In this document: piece after piece, positions 56,291 through 62,922 of the stretch
Layout: the number at the start of each line of letters is the position of its first letter
How positions within the stretch are numbered: position 1 is the first letter of the stretch
NCBI RefSeq assembly: GCF_014358075.1
Contig: NZ_JACONT010000009.1
Span: 51,110 to 115,109, forward strand
Direction: 5' to 3'
Length of the DNA: 64,000 bases
Source of the DNA: Sphingomonas albertensis
GTDB lineage: Bacteria; Pseudomonadota; Alphaproteobacteria; Sphingomonadales; Sphingomonadaceae
Notes under the pieces: model-generated
What the model was told of the DNA's origin: nothing
What the model saw: only the letters and a program-made list of their open reading frames with translations
Database searches by the model: none
Position numbers and translations under genes: made by a program

Positions 56291-56590
56291 GCCGGCCGCT
56301 ACTTACAGACGTGATATAAGAGGACCATTGCGCTGGCCGTAATGACATATCTCCCAAAACTAGCGCGGCAAGCTTTAGCTATCACCGTAGCGTAAACTAC
56401 GCGCGCTAGGGCAGGCTCGGCTGATATTCTCGAAGTACATCTTCCGGTCTCACACAATGTCTAATGCGAAGCGGCGATATATCGCTCCCCCAGTTAATAG
56501 CCATCAGTCCGGAAATTTCCCCTACCCCCAGGCGGAGATGAGCACAGGTGCAAGATGCGGACATTGAATGGGAAGCTGTAGGTCCGACAG

Positions 56591-56601
56591 AATTGTAAAT
56601 T
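56591..56601. promoter_or_regulatory. AATTGTAAATT motif, copy 3
   Basis: The third identical copy of the 11-mer. It lies 376 bases upstream of the OPX start on one side and 156 bases upstream of the transglutaminase-like gene on the other. Confidence 0.35.
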
Positions 56602-56757
56602 ACGCATCGCCGATAAACTTGACAAATGTTAAAATATATGTCGTTAAGGTAAACTACATCCCAGGTCGTGCGGTTGCGCTAATTACCCATTCGGTAATTC
56701 GCCGCGTTTGATGTGCGGTGTCTAATCAATACTTTCGAAATTTCGCGGCGTACAAAA

Positions 56758-57600
56758 ATGAACTTAAATGCTAACAAACTATTAATTTGGCTGCTGGGAG
56801 CAGCGGCATTTATTTTGTTATTAATGCCATTCTTGCCTGTCGAGGGCGGCTCTGTAGCAACTGGATTAATTGGCGACAAATTCGATAAAGAGATCGGCCG
56901 ATTAGATACTTTGGACGGAATTGAAAAAGCTGTTCCGAAATATATAAAGGATACTGGAAATCCCGACAGAGATTATGCTCGTGCTTTAGCCGAAGTTGTC
57001 CAGCTCCATACGATCCATGGAATTTCGAGGCAGAGTTGGAGAGAAAATTGGATAGCAAACTTAATCGATAAATTTGGTATTCCAAATTCATCATTTTCCG
57101 GCCGGATGCGACCTGAGGATCTAATTAAGGACAATATAGCCTATTGTTCGCAGGTATCTTTGATTCTCCAAGAATTATTTCGAAGAAAAGGCATAGAATA
57201 CGCCACTGTCAGATTTAACGTAGGTGGGCCGCCGCCTCACTCTGCAGTGGCGGCAAGGCCGGATGGGGTATGGCGGTATTATGATGCGTCATACGAGGCG
57301 GTCGAACAAGGCGTGCCGTTCAGGCAACTCATAGAAACCGATAGATTTCTGAGCATATACCAAGATAAGAGTTGGGACTCGAATAAGATCGGTAAAGAAT
57401 TTTACGACCTGGCTAAGCAGGGTAAGATAAAGATTATCGATATAAACGGAAGAGGCCCTTACAGGGGACTATTATTCCAAGATATAACTAAGTTTCTTTC
57501 AAATTATATCTGGCTATTTCCTTTTACGCTAATGATGGCGATGGTGTTCTTTTCAAGAAGAGTGGCAAGTAGAAAGGTGAGGAAGTCTTTCTTGCGTTGA
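56758..57600 (+). CDS. Membrane-anchored transglutaminase-like protein, AT-rich
   Basis: A 280-residue protein from ATG 56758. Membrane helices lie at about 8-26 and 249-266. Between them is a transglutaminase-like core: Cys130 in AYCSQVSLILQELF, His161 in PPPHSAVAA, and Asp176 in WRYYDASYE, spaced as in the Cys-His-Asp triad. The helix after the Cys and the 'D-G-x-W-x-x-Y-D' strand are typical of the family. Codons are strongly A/T-rich, unlike neighbours on both sides, so it was probably acquired. It could be a peptidase, amidase or acyl-transferring enzyme acting in the periplasm; the substrate is unknown. Confidence 0.8.
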   Translation: MNLNANKLLIWLLGAAAFILLLMPFLPVEGGSVATGLIGDKFDKEIGRLDTLDGIEKAVPKYIKDTGNPDRDYARALAEVVQLHTIHGISRQSWRENWIANLIDKFGIPNSSFSGRMRPEDLIKDNIAYCSQVSLILQELFRRKGIEYATVRFNVGGPPPHSAVAARPDGVWRYYDASYEAVEQGVPFRQLIETDRFLSIYQDKSWDSNKIGKEFYDLAKQGKIKIIDINGRGPYRGLLFQDITKFLSNYIWLFPFTLMMAMVFFSRRVASRKVRKSFLR

Positions 57601-57650
57601 ATTAAATCTTAATAACCGTGAAATTGGTGAAAATAGAAAATCGGATCATA

Positions 57651-58427
57651 TTACTGCGAAGTTCCCGTCGCCAAGAAGCGAAGATCCTCTTCCTCGATTA
57701 CCGCGGCAGTGAGGATCCCGGTCCGATACGCGCCGGTATCGATGCCGATGCGGTTGAGCCTCTGATCGACGCCGTCGCTGATCGTGTGGCCATGGATCAC
57801 CATGCAGCCATGATCGTGCGCATCGGACAGGAAGGGCTGGCGGATCCAGCGCAGGTCGCGGGGCTGTTGCTGTTCGATCGGCACGCCCGGCCGGATACCG
57901 GCATGGACCAAGAGATAGTCGCCGAACGCGAAGGTATCGCCGAAAGTCTTCAGGAACTCGACATGTGCGACCGGGATCGCGGCATGCAGCAGCTCGGCGA
58001 TCCGCCGTTCGTCTATCGCCTTCAATGCGGACGGCGCAATACCATAGCTTTCCGCGCAGGCATCGCCGCCGAAGCCGAGCCAGTCATGCGCGATGCCGGG
58101 TTCGCCGGCCAGCGCGCGCAGCAGGAATTCCTCGTGATTGCCGAGCAGGAACAAGGTCTTGGCAGGAAAATGCCGGAGACTCTGCAACCGCTCGATGACG
58201 CCTGCGGAATCGGGACCACGATCGATCAGGTCGCCGAGGAAGACGACCGCCGCGGTTTCGACCGGGCGGTCGGCGATGTCGTCCTCGATGCGGCCGAGGA
58301 GTTCATCGACGAGATCGAGGCGACCATGGACGTCGCCGATCGCATAGAGCCGCTTGCCGCTGGGGCCGGCAAAGCTGCGCGTCGATGATAGGTTGGCCGA
58401 CATGCGGCGGAACAGCTTGGAAAACAC
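57651..58427 (-). CDS. PPP-family metallophosphatase (serine/threonine phosphatase-like)
   Basis: About 258 residues. I prefer GTG 58427 (GAGGG just upstream, product starting MFSKLFRR), though a GTG at 58460 is possible. The metal-binding motifs are complete: YAIGDVHGRLDLVDELL, VFLGDLIDRGPDS, and LFLLGNHEEFLLRAL, plus VHAGIRPG and VIHGHTIS. This is the PrpE/ApaH-like phosphoprotein phosphatase group. It may dephosphorylate proteins including the two BY-kinases, but this is inference; no low-molecular-weight tyrosine phosphatase or PHP phosphatase was found in the window. Confidence 0.93.
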   Translation of the reverse strand: MFSKLFRRMSANLSSTRSFAGPSGKRLYAIGDVHGRLDLVDELLGRIEDDIADRPVETAAVVFLGDLIDRGPDSAGVIERLQSLRHFPAKTLFLLGNHEEFLLRALAGEPGIAHDWLGFGGDACAESYGIAPSALKAIDERRIAELLHAAIPVAHVEFLKTFGDTFAFGDYLLVHAGIRPGVPIEQQQPRDLRWIRQPFLSDAHDHGCMVIHGHTISDGVDQRLNRIGIDTGAYRTGILTAAVIEEEDLRFLATGTSQ

Positions 58428-58493
58428 GAAACCCTCGAACGCAAACCCAGGCGGCCGCACGATGACCGTCCCGACAGCCTGTAGGCGCGTTCG

Positions 58494-59777
58494 CTACATC
58501 GTCCATAGCTTCATTCCGATGGGCATCCGTTCAGAACCGGCCAGTGCGTTCTTCAGATCGACGATCCCGCCGCCCGGTGCCAGCAGCGTCGCGAAGCGCG
58601 CGAAATCCTCGATCAGCTCACGGTGCGGCACGGCAAGGACGATCAGGTCGTACGCGGTGTCGGGTACTGCAACCATCTCCAGGCCGTACTCGTGCAGGGC
58701 TTCGAGCGCTGAGACGAGCGGATCATGGACGTCGACATGGTGGCCGAGTCCCTGGAACGCGGCGACCAGATCGGCGACTTTCGAGTTGCGCAGGTCGGGC
58801 ACGTTCTGCTTGAACGCCAGCCCGAGCATCAGCACCTTGCAGGCGCGCGCGTCGCCCGAACCCGCGTGCCAGTCGTGCACGTCCTTCGCCACCCAAGCCG
58901 CCATGCCGTCGTTCATGTCGCGACCTGCCAGGATGATGCGCGGATCGCAGCCGAGTTCGGTCGCGCGGTGGGCGAGATAATAGGGGTCGACGCCGATACA
59001 GTGCCCGCCGACGAGCCCCGGCTCGAACTTAAGGAAGTTCCACTTGGTGCCTGCCGCGGCGAGCACGTCCCACACCGAGAGGTTCATCTTCGCGAAGATC
59101 TGCGTGATTTCGTTGACGAAGGCGATGTTGATGTCGCGCTGGGCGTTCTCGATCACCTTGGCCGCCTCGGCCGCCTTGATCGAAGCGGCGCGGAACACGC
59201 CGCCCGTCGTCACCTTGTTATACAGGTCTGCGATCGCCTCGAGGACCTCGGGCGTCTGGCCGGAGATCACCTTGGTGATCCGGTCGACGGTATGCTCGCG
59301 GTCGCCCGGATTGATCCGTTCGGGCGAATAGCCGAGAAAGAAGTCCTCGCCGCAGACGAGCCCGCTGACGCGCTCCAACTCGGGACCGCACAGATCCTCG
59401 GTGACGCCGGGATAGACGGTGCTTTCATAGACGACGATCGAGCGCCGGCCCGGCTTCAGCATGCTGCCGACGGTGCGCGTCGCGGCCATCACGATGCCGA
59501 GATCGGGACGGTTGTCGGCATCGACCGGGGTCGGCACGGTGACGATATAGAAATCGGCATCCGGACAGGCTGCGGGATCGGTGGTCAGCTGCAAGGTCGA
59601 TGCGGTGAGACGATCCGCGTCGATTTCGCCGGTGCGGTCATGCCGGCGTTCGAGTTCGGCGATACGGCCGGCATCGACATCGAGCCCCCAGGTCTCGAAC
59701 GACTTGGCCAGCGCGACAGCGAGCGGCAACCCGACATAGCCGAGCCCGACCACTATTACGCGCGTGTTTCCGGCCAT
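58494..59777 (-). CDS. UDP-N-acetylhexosamine 6-dehydrogenase-like (TviB/WbpO type)
   Basis: A 427-residue NAD-dependent dehydrogenase; I use ATG 59777, with AAAGG about eight bases upstream (ATG 59801 also possible). The Rossmann loop is VIVVGLGYVGLPLAVALAKS. YSPERINPGDREHTVDRITK marks the TviB/WbpO group that oxidises UDP-HexNAc. The catalytic Cys lies in VGGHCIGVDPYYLAH. LGLAFKQNVPDLRNSKV is the C-terminal nucleotide-binding part. It could oxidise UDP-ManNAc made by WecB, or UDP-GlcNAc, to a uronate. Confidence 0.93.
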   Translation of the reverse strand: MAGNTRVIVVGLGYVGLPLAVALAKSFETWGLDVDAGRIAELERRHDRTGEIDADRLTASTLQLTTDPAACPDADFYIVTVPTPVDADNRPDLGIVMAATRTVGSMLKPGRRSIVVYESTVYPGVTEDLCGPELERVSGLVCGEDFFLGYSPERINPGDREHTVDRITKVISGQTPEVLEAIADLYNKVTTGGVFRAASIKAAEAAKVIENAQRDINIAFVNEITQIFAKMNLSVWDVLAAAGTKWNFLKFEPGLVGGHCIGVDPYYLAHRATELGCDPRIILAGRDMNDGMAAWVAKDVHDWHAGSGDARACKVLMLGLAFKQNVPDLRNSKVADLVAAFQGLGHHVDVHDPLVSALEALHEYGLEMVAVPDTAYDLIVLAVPHRELIEDFARFATLLAPGGGIVDLKNALAGSERMPIGMKLWTM

Positions 59778-59957
59778 GTGCGACACCTTTGCCCGTTCCA
59801 TCAAAATCGGGGTCTTACCGCCAACCAAGGTAACGACAAGTTGCGTTAATTACAGAATATGGCCGAGCGCTCTGCAAAAGAGTTTGAACGGATTTGTGGG
59901 AGCGTGTCCGTCATCGATAATTTTCGCGATCAAGACGCGGCAGGCGCTTTGGAATGT

Positions 59958-59969
59958 GCGAGCGCTCGC
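59958..59969. repeat. 12-bp perfect palindrome
   Basis: GCGAGCGCTCGC reads the same on both strands. It lies 188 bases before the recombinase start. Confidence 0.6.
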
Positions 59970-59990
59970 TCCGATAATAGGGATCGACGG

Positions 59991-60022
59991 TTTATTCCGA
60001 TAAATGTTATTCTCGGAATAAA
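59991..60022. repeat. 10-bp perfect inverted repeat
   Basis: TTTATTCCGA (59991-60000) and TCGGAATAAA (60013-60022) flank a 12-base spacer. It can form a hairpin or act as a two-subunit binding site. Confidence 0.65.
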
Positions 60023-60080
60023 GAATCATCGGTTCGGCGTGGTGGAATTGCCATGCGGTGTCCGGTGCATCACAGGCCGT

Positions 60081-60110
60081 TCGGTCGAATTTGGTCCGAT
60101 CGAATTTTGG
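60081..60110. repeat. Imperfect tandem repeat upstream of the recombinase
   Basis: TCGGTCGAATTTGG (60081-60094) is followed directly by TCCGATCGAATTTTGG (60095-60110). The shared core is TCGAATTT. Possible recombinase arm or regulator sites; uncertain. Confidence 0.45.
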
Positions 60111-60156
60111 CCATTGCGGGAATTTCGGCTCGTCCGAACTGTTGGAGCAACGACCC

Positions 60157-61149
60157 ATGACCGACGACCTCGACGACACCGCGCTCACGCGGATTGCGTC
60201 GACACCGTTGATCCCGTTGCTGTTGGACGACGAGATCGAGGCGGCACGCGCCTATGTCGCTGCGGCGCGGGCGCCGGCGACGCGACGTGCGTATGAATCG
60301 GACTGGCGGATATTCCTCGCCTGGTGCGCGGCGCGGGCGATCGAGCCTTTGCCCGCCGCGCCCGGCGCGGTGGCGATCTTCCTGTCGGCCGAAGCGGACG
60401 CCGGCGTACGACCATCGACGATCGGGCGGCGCCTGGCGGCGATCGGCTATATGCATGCGCAGGCCGGGTATGATCCGCCGCAGCAGCAGCCGGGCGCGGT
60501 CGCGATCCGCAATGTCGTCGCCGGGATCCGGCGCACCCACGGCATCAAGAAGGTCCAGAAGCGGGCGGCGGACGGCGACATGCTGCGCGATATGCTGCGT
60601 GGCTGCGAGGGCGACAGCGTGCGTGCGGTGCGTGATCGCGCGCTGCTCGCGATCGGCATGGCTGCTGCCCTGCGGCGATCCGAGCTGGTTGCGCTGGATA
60701 TCGACGATGTCGCGATCACGCCTGACGGGCTGTTGATCACGATCCGCAAATCGAAGACCGACCAGGAGGGCGAAGGCGCGACGATCGCGGTGCCGGAAGG
60801 GCGTCGGATCCGACCCAAGGCGTTGTTGCTGGCGTGGATCGCCTGCGCCGGGTTCGGTGACGGCCCGGTGTTCCGCAAGCTGACGCCGCAGGGGCGGATC
60901 ACGGCGAAGCCGATGAGCGACCGCGGCGTGGCGCTGGTGGTCAAGGCGCGCGCCGCGGCCGCGGGCTATGACCCGGCGCAGGTTGCCGGGCACTCGCTAC
61001 GGGCCGGCTTTTTGACCGAGGCGGCGCGGCAGGGCGCGACGGTGTTCAAGATGAAGGAAGTCAGCCGGCACAAGTCGCTCGAGATCCTGTCCGACTATGT
61101 CCGCAACCACGAGCTGTTCCGCGACCATGCCGGCGAACGCTTTTTGTAG
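60157..61149 (+). CDS. Tyrosine recombinase / site-specific integrase
   Basis: A 330-residue phage-integrase-family protein from ATG 60157. The N-terminal SAM-like core-binding domain (about 15-125) has TRRAYESDWRIFLAWC. The catalytic residues are in place: Arg173 in ALRRSELVAL, Lys in the IRKSKTDQ hairpin (about 198-200), His279-x-x-Arg282 in HSLRAGF, His305 in SRHKS, and Tyr314 in LSDYVRNHELF. It is complete. It is followed by higBA, so this end of the locus looks like an integrated or formerly mobile segment. No matching direct-repeat attachment pair was identified. Confidence 0.93.
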   Translation: MTDDLDDTALTRIASTPLIPLLLDDEIEAARAYVAAARAPATRRAYESDWRIFLAWCAARAIEPLPAAPGAVAIFLSAEADAGVRPSTIGRRLAAIGYMHAQAGYDPPQQQPGAVAIRNVVAGIRRTHGIKKVQKRAADGDMLRDMLRGCEGDSVRAVRDRALLAIGMAAALRRSELVALDIDDVAITPDGLLITIRKSKTDQEGEGATIAVPEGRRIRPKALLLAWIACAGFGDGPVFRKLTPQGRITAKPMSDRGVALVVKARAAAAGYDPAQVAGHSLRAGFLTEAARQGATVFKMKEVSRHKSLEILSDYVRNHELFRDHAGERFL

Positions 61150-61214
61150 CGGCGAAGCGGTAGCGATCCGGCCTTATATATATGTCTATATATACGAGGC
61201 ACGAAGCCCCATGC

Positions 61215-61254
61215 TTCCCATGGCGGGAAAACGGCTTGCTTCCCATCATGGGAA
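61215..61254. promoter_or_regulatory. Paired operator upstream of higBA
   Basis: Two related inverted repeats: TTCCCATGGCGGGAA (61215-61229) and the perfect TTCCCATCATGGGAA (61240-61254). Centres are 25 bases apart and both begin GCTTCCCAT. The second ends 17 bases before the higB start. HTH antitoxins of the HigA type bind such dyads to repress their own operon. An AT-rich TATATATATGTCTATATATA at about 61173-61193 could carry the promoter. Confidence 0.75.
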
Positions 61255-61271
61255 ATGCTAGCTCGTCCGAC

Positions 61272-61574
61272 ATGAGGATCATCGCCAGGAACAGGTTGAT
61301 CGCGTTCTGGGCGAGGCATCCGACGACCGAAGCCTCGTTGCGGCATTGGCATGAGGTCGCCAACGCGGCTGCGTGGAAGAGTCCGCTGGAGGTCGTCGCG
61401 GACTTTTCGAAAGCCAAGTCGCTCGACGGCGAGCGGGTGCGGTTCGAGGTTGCCGGCGGGGACTATCGGATGGTGGTCGCGTTCGACTGGAAGCGGTCGA
61501 TCGCTTTCATCAAGTTCGTCGGCACGCATGCGGACTACGACAAGATCGATGCGCTGACGGTGAGCCTGTTTTGA
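61272..61574 (+). CDS. higB: HigB-type mRNA interferase toxin
   Basis: A 100-residue RelE-fold toxin from ATG 61272. MRIIARNRLIAFWARHP and AAWKSPLEVVADF match HigB, as do VRFEVAGGDYRMVVAFDW and the C-terminal FIKFVGTHADYDKIDA, which is the family hallmark. It cleaves translated mRNA at the ribosome. The toxin gene precedes the antitoxin gene, the reversed order typical of higBA, with a 23-base gap. Confidence 0.95.
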   Translation: MRIIARNRLIAFWARHPTTEASLRHWHEVANAAAWKSPLEVVADFSKAKSLDGERVRFEVAGGDYRMVVAFDWKRSIAFIKFVGTHADYDKIDALTVSLF

Positions 61575-61597
61575 GTATGCCAATTGGAGGTGGCGCG

Positions 61598-61966
61598 ATG
61601 CACATTCGTCCTATCCGGACCGACCAGGATCACGAAACGGCGCTGCGCGAGATCGAGGCGCTGTGGGGCGCGGAAGATGGCACCGAGGCGGGCGATCGGC
61701 TCGACGTGCTAGCGACCTTGGTCGAGACCTATGAAAGCCGGCGCTGGCCGATCGAGCCGCTGGATCCGGTGCGCGCGATCGAGGCGGCGATGGAGATGAA
61801 CGGCTACACCCGCGCCGAACTCGCCGCACTGATCGGGCAGTCGCGTGCGACCGAGATACTGGCGCGTCACCGTGCGCTTACCCTACCGATGATCCGCAAG
61901 ATCGCCGGAGCGTGGCACGTTCCCGAAAAGGTGTTGGTGCAGGATTACGCGCTGGCAAAGGCGTAG
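61598..61966 (+). CDS. higA: HigA-type HTH antitoxin
   Basis: A 122-residue protein from ATG 61598, with GGAGG seven bases upstream. The N-terminal half is acidic and helical (DHETALREIEALWGAEDG), as in HigA proteins of this subgroup. The C-terminal half has the helix-turn-helix MEMNGYTRAELAALIGQSRA followed by TEILARHRALTLPMI and a hydrophobic end VPEKVLVQDYAL. It neutralises HigB and probably represses the operon through the paired operator at 61215-61254. Confidence 0.93.
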   Translation: MHIRPIRTDQDHETALREIEALWGAEDGTEAGDRLDVLATLVETYESRRWPIEPLDPVRAIEAAMEMNGYTRAELAALIGQSRATEILARHRALTLPMIRKIAGAWHVPEKVLVQDYALAKA

Positions 61967-61975
61967 GCAGAGAGC

Positions 61976-62383
61976 ATGACAAATTTCAGTAAAACCATCA
62001 TGTCGCTGGCATGCCTGATCCTTGTGGCAGGTTGCGATCAGGCATCGACGCCCACGCCCAAAGCGGCGAAGGCGGCGGAGGATCCGATAGCGGCCGACGT
62101 CGACCGGATGGAAGCCGGGATACGTATCGCCGCTGCCAACAAGCGGATCGATGAACTAGAGCGAGAAGTCGGTGCGTTGCAGGCGACACCGGAAAAGCTC
62201 GATCTCGAACTTTTGACCAATCGTGTGGAGGCATTGGAGGCGAAGGTGGGCGGCGATGCATCTTCCCCGGGAAAGCCGTTGGGAAAAACAACGTCCGAGC
62301 CCAGCCAGACCCCTCGATCGGGTTCGAAGCCCGACGGGTCAAGGCCAGATAAACAGCAAACCTCTAAATCGGGTTTGCTATAA
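61976..62383 (+). CDS. Small coiled-coil lipoprotein
   Basis: A 135-residue protein whose start is 9 bases after the higA stop. The signal peptide ends in lipobox LVAGC (Cys20). The mature part has a predicted coiled coil at about 55-92 (NKRIDELEREVGALQATPEK, with LLTNRVEALEAKVGG). It ends in a Ser/Pro/Lys/Gly-rich low-complexity tail. I do not recognise a family. It may be co-transcribed with higBA. Confidence 0.8.
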   Translation: MTNFSKTIMSLACLILVAGCDQASTPTPKAAKAAEDPIAADVDRMEAGIRIAAANKRIDELEREVGALQATPEKLDLELLTNRVEALEAKVGGDASSPGKPLGKTTSEPSQTPRSGSKPDGSRPDKQQTSKSGLL

Positions 62384-62384
62384 C

Positions 62385-62408
62385 CCGGCAACCGGATGCG
62401 GTTGGCGG
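62385..62408 (+). terminator. Hairpin after the lipoprotein gene
   Basis: CAACCG (62389-62394) pairs with CGGTTG (62399-62404) around GATG, with a further GC extension past one mismatch. It begins one base after the stop codon. No T-tract follows, so termination strength is doubtful. Confidence 0.35.
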
Positions 62409-62485
62409 TTGATCGCTTCAACTAAGCGGGTTCATATCGTCGCGATACGCCGCAAGGCCTTTTGTGAAAACTGTGCCTCTTGTAA

Positions 62486-62512
62486 AAATGGGCCGGAATT
62501 ACCGGCCCATTT
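62486..62512 (-). terminator. Rho-independent terminator of small protein copy B
   Basis: On the minus strand AAATGGGCCGG and CCGGCCCATTT form an 11-bp stem around a five-base loop, running into TTTTTAC. It begins four bases after the stop of the 85-residue gene. Confidence 0.9.
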
Positions 62513-62515
62513 CAA

Positions 62516-62773
62516 TCAGTTGCTGTCCGAGTCGTCATCGTTCTCATGATCGATGATCAGGTACGTCACACCCGCGAGGATGCCGATACCGATGACGATC
62601 GGAGCGATGCTCGAATCCTGGAGACCAGCGAGATTGCTGGACTTCGACGTAGGCGTGCCTGCACGAACCGACGAGAGCGACCCAGCCGAGCTTGCAACAG
62701 GGGCGGCGCTTGCTGCGACTGGCAATGCAGTCAGGGCAATGGCCGATGCGGCCAGGGTCAGTTTCTTAATCAT
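62516..62773 (-). CDS. Small signal-peptide/TM/acidic-tail protein, copy B
   Basis: An 85-residue protein from ATG 62773, with GGGAG seven bases upstream. It has a signal peptide (about 1-24, ending VAASAAP), a Ser/Thr/Gly-rich linker, one membrane helix at about 56-74 (IAPIVIGIGILAGVTYLIID), and an acidic tail (HENDDDSDSN). This plan repeats that of the 77-residue protein at 28752. It has its own terminator and an exact EcfG consensus promoter 42 bases upstream. No known function. Confidence 0.85.
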   Translation of the reverse strand: MIKKLTLAASAIALTALPVAASAAPVASSAGSLSSVRAGTPTSKSSNLAGLQDSSIAPIVIGIGILAGVTYLIIDHENDDDSDSN

Positions 62774-62814
62774 AGGTCACTCCCAGGTATCAGCCAGTTC
62801 GGCTGCCCCGCCCA

Positions 62815-62839
62815 AACGATTGCAACCGTTAAGGGTTCC
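62815..62839 (-). promoter_or_regulatory. EcfG general-stress promoter for small protein copy B
   Basis: On the minus strand GGAAC (62835-62839) is followed after exactly 16 bases by CGTT (62815-62818), a full match to the alphaproteobacterial EcfG (general stress) consensus. The start codon is 42 bases downstream of the -10 element and no other gene intervenes. Confidence 0.8.
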
Positions 62840-62922
62840 TGGAACGAGACCAATCAGGTGGGCGCGGTATTACAACCGCTGCCTGATCGGCCACCCATGC
62901 TCTACCAGATCCGATCGCGTTT

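Larger units (their letters stand above)
56216..56757. other. AT-rich divergent intergenic region
   Basis: About 540 bases with no credible gene. It separates the module 2 operon from the AT-rich transglutaminase-like gene. It holds an AATTGTAAATT motif at 56591, a TTGACA at 56619-56624 with no good -10 at the right distance, and related GTAAACTAC sequences at 56392 and 56649. The base composition changes to AT-rich from about 56580 onward. Confidence 0.5.
59778..60156. other. Intergenic region upstream of the recombinase, with palindromes
   Basis: No credible gene. The region carries several dyads described separately: a 12-bp perfect palindrome at 59958, a 10-bp inverted repeat at 59991-60022 and a tandem near-repeat at 60081-60110. 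It is bounded by the dehydrogenase start and the recombinase start. Confidence 0.5.

Noticed and set aside
56619..56624. TTGACA as a -35 box for the transglutaminase-like gene
   Set aside because: No acceptable -10 hexamer lies 16-18 bases downstream, so I did not call a promoter.
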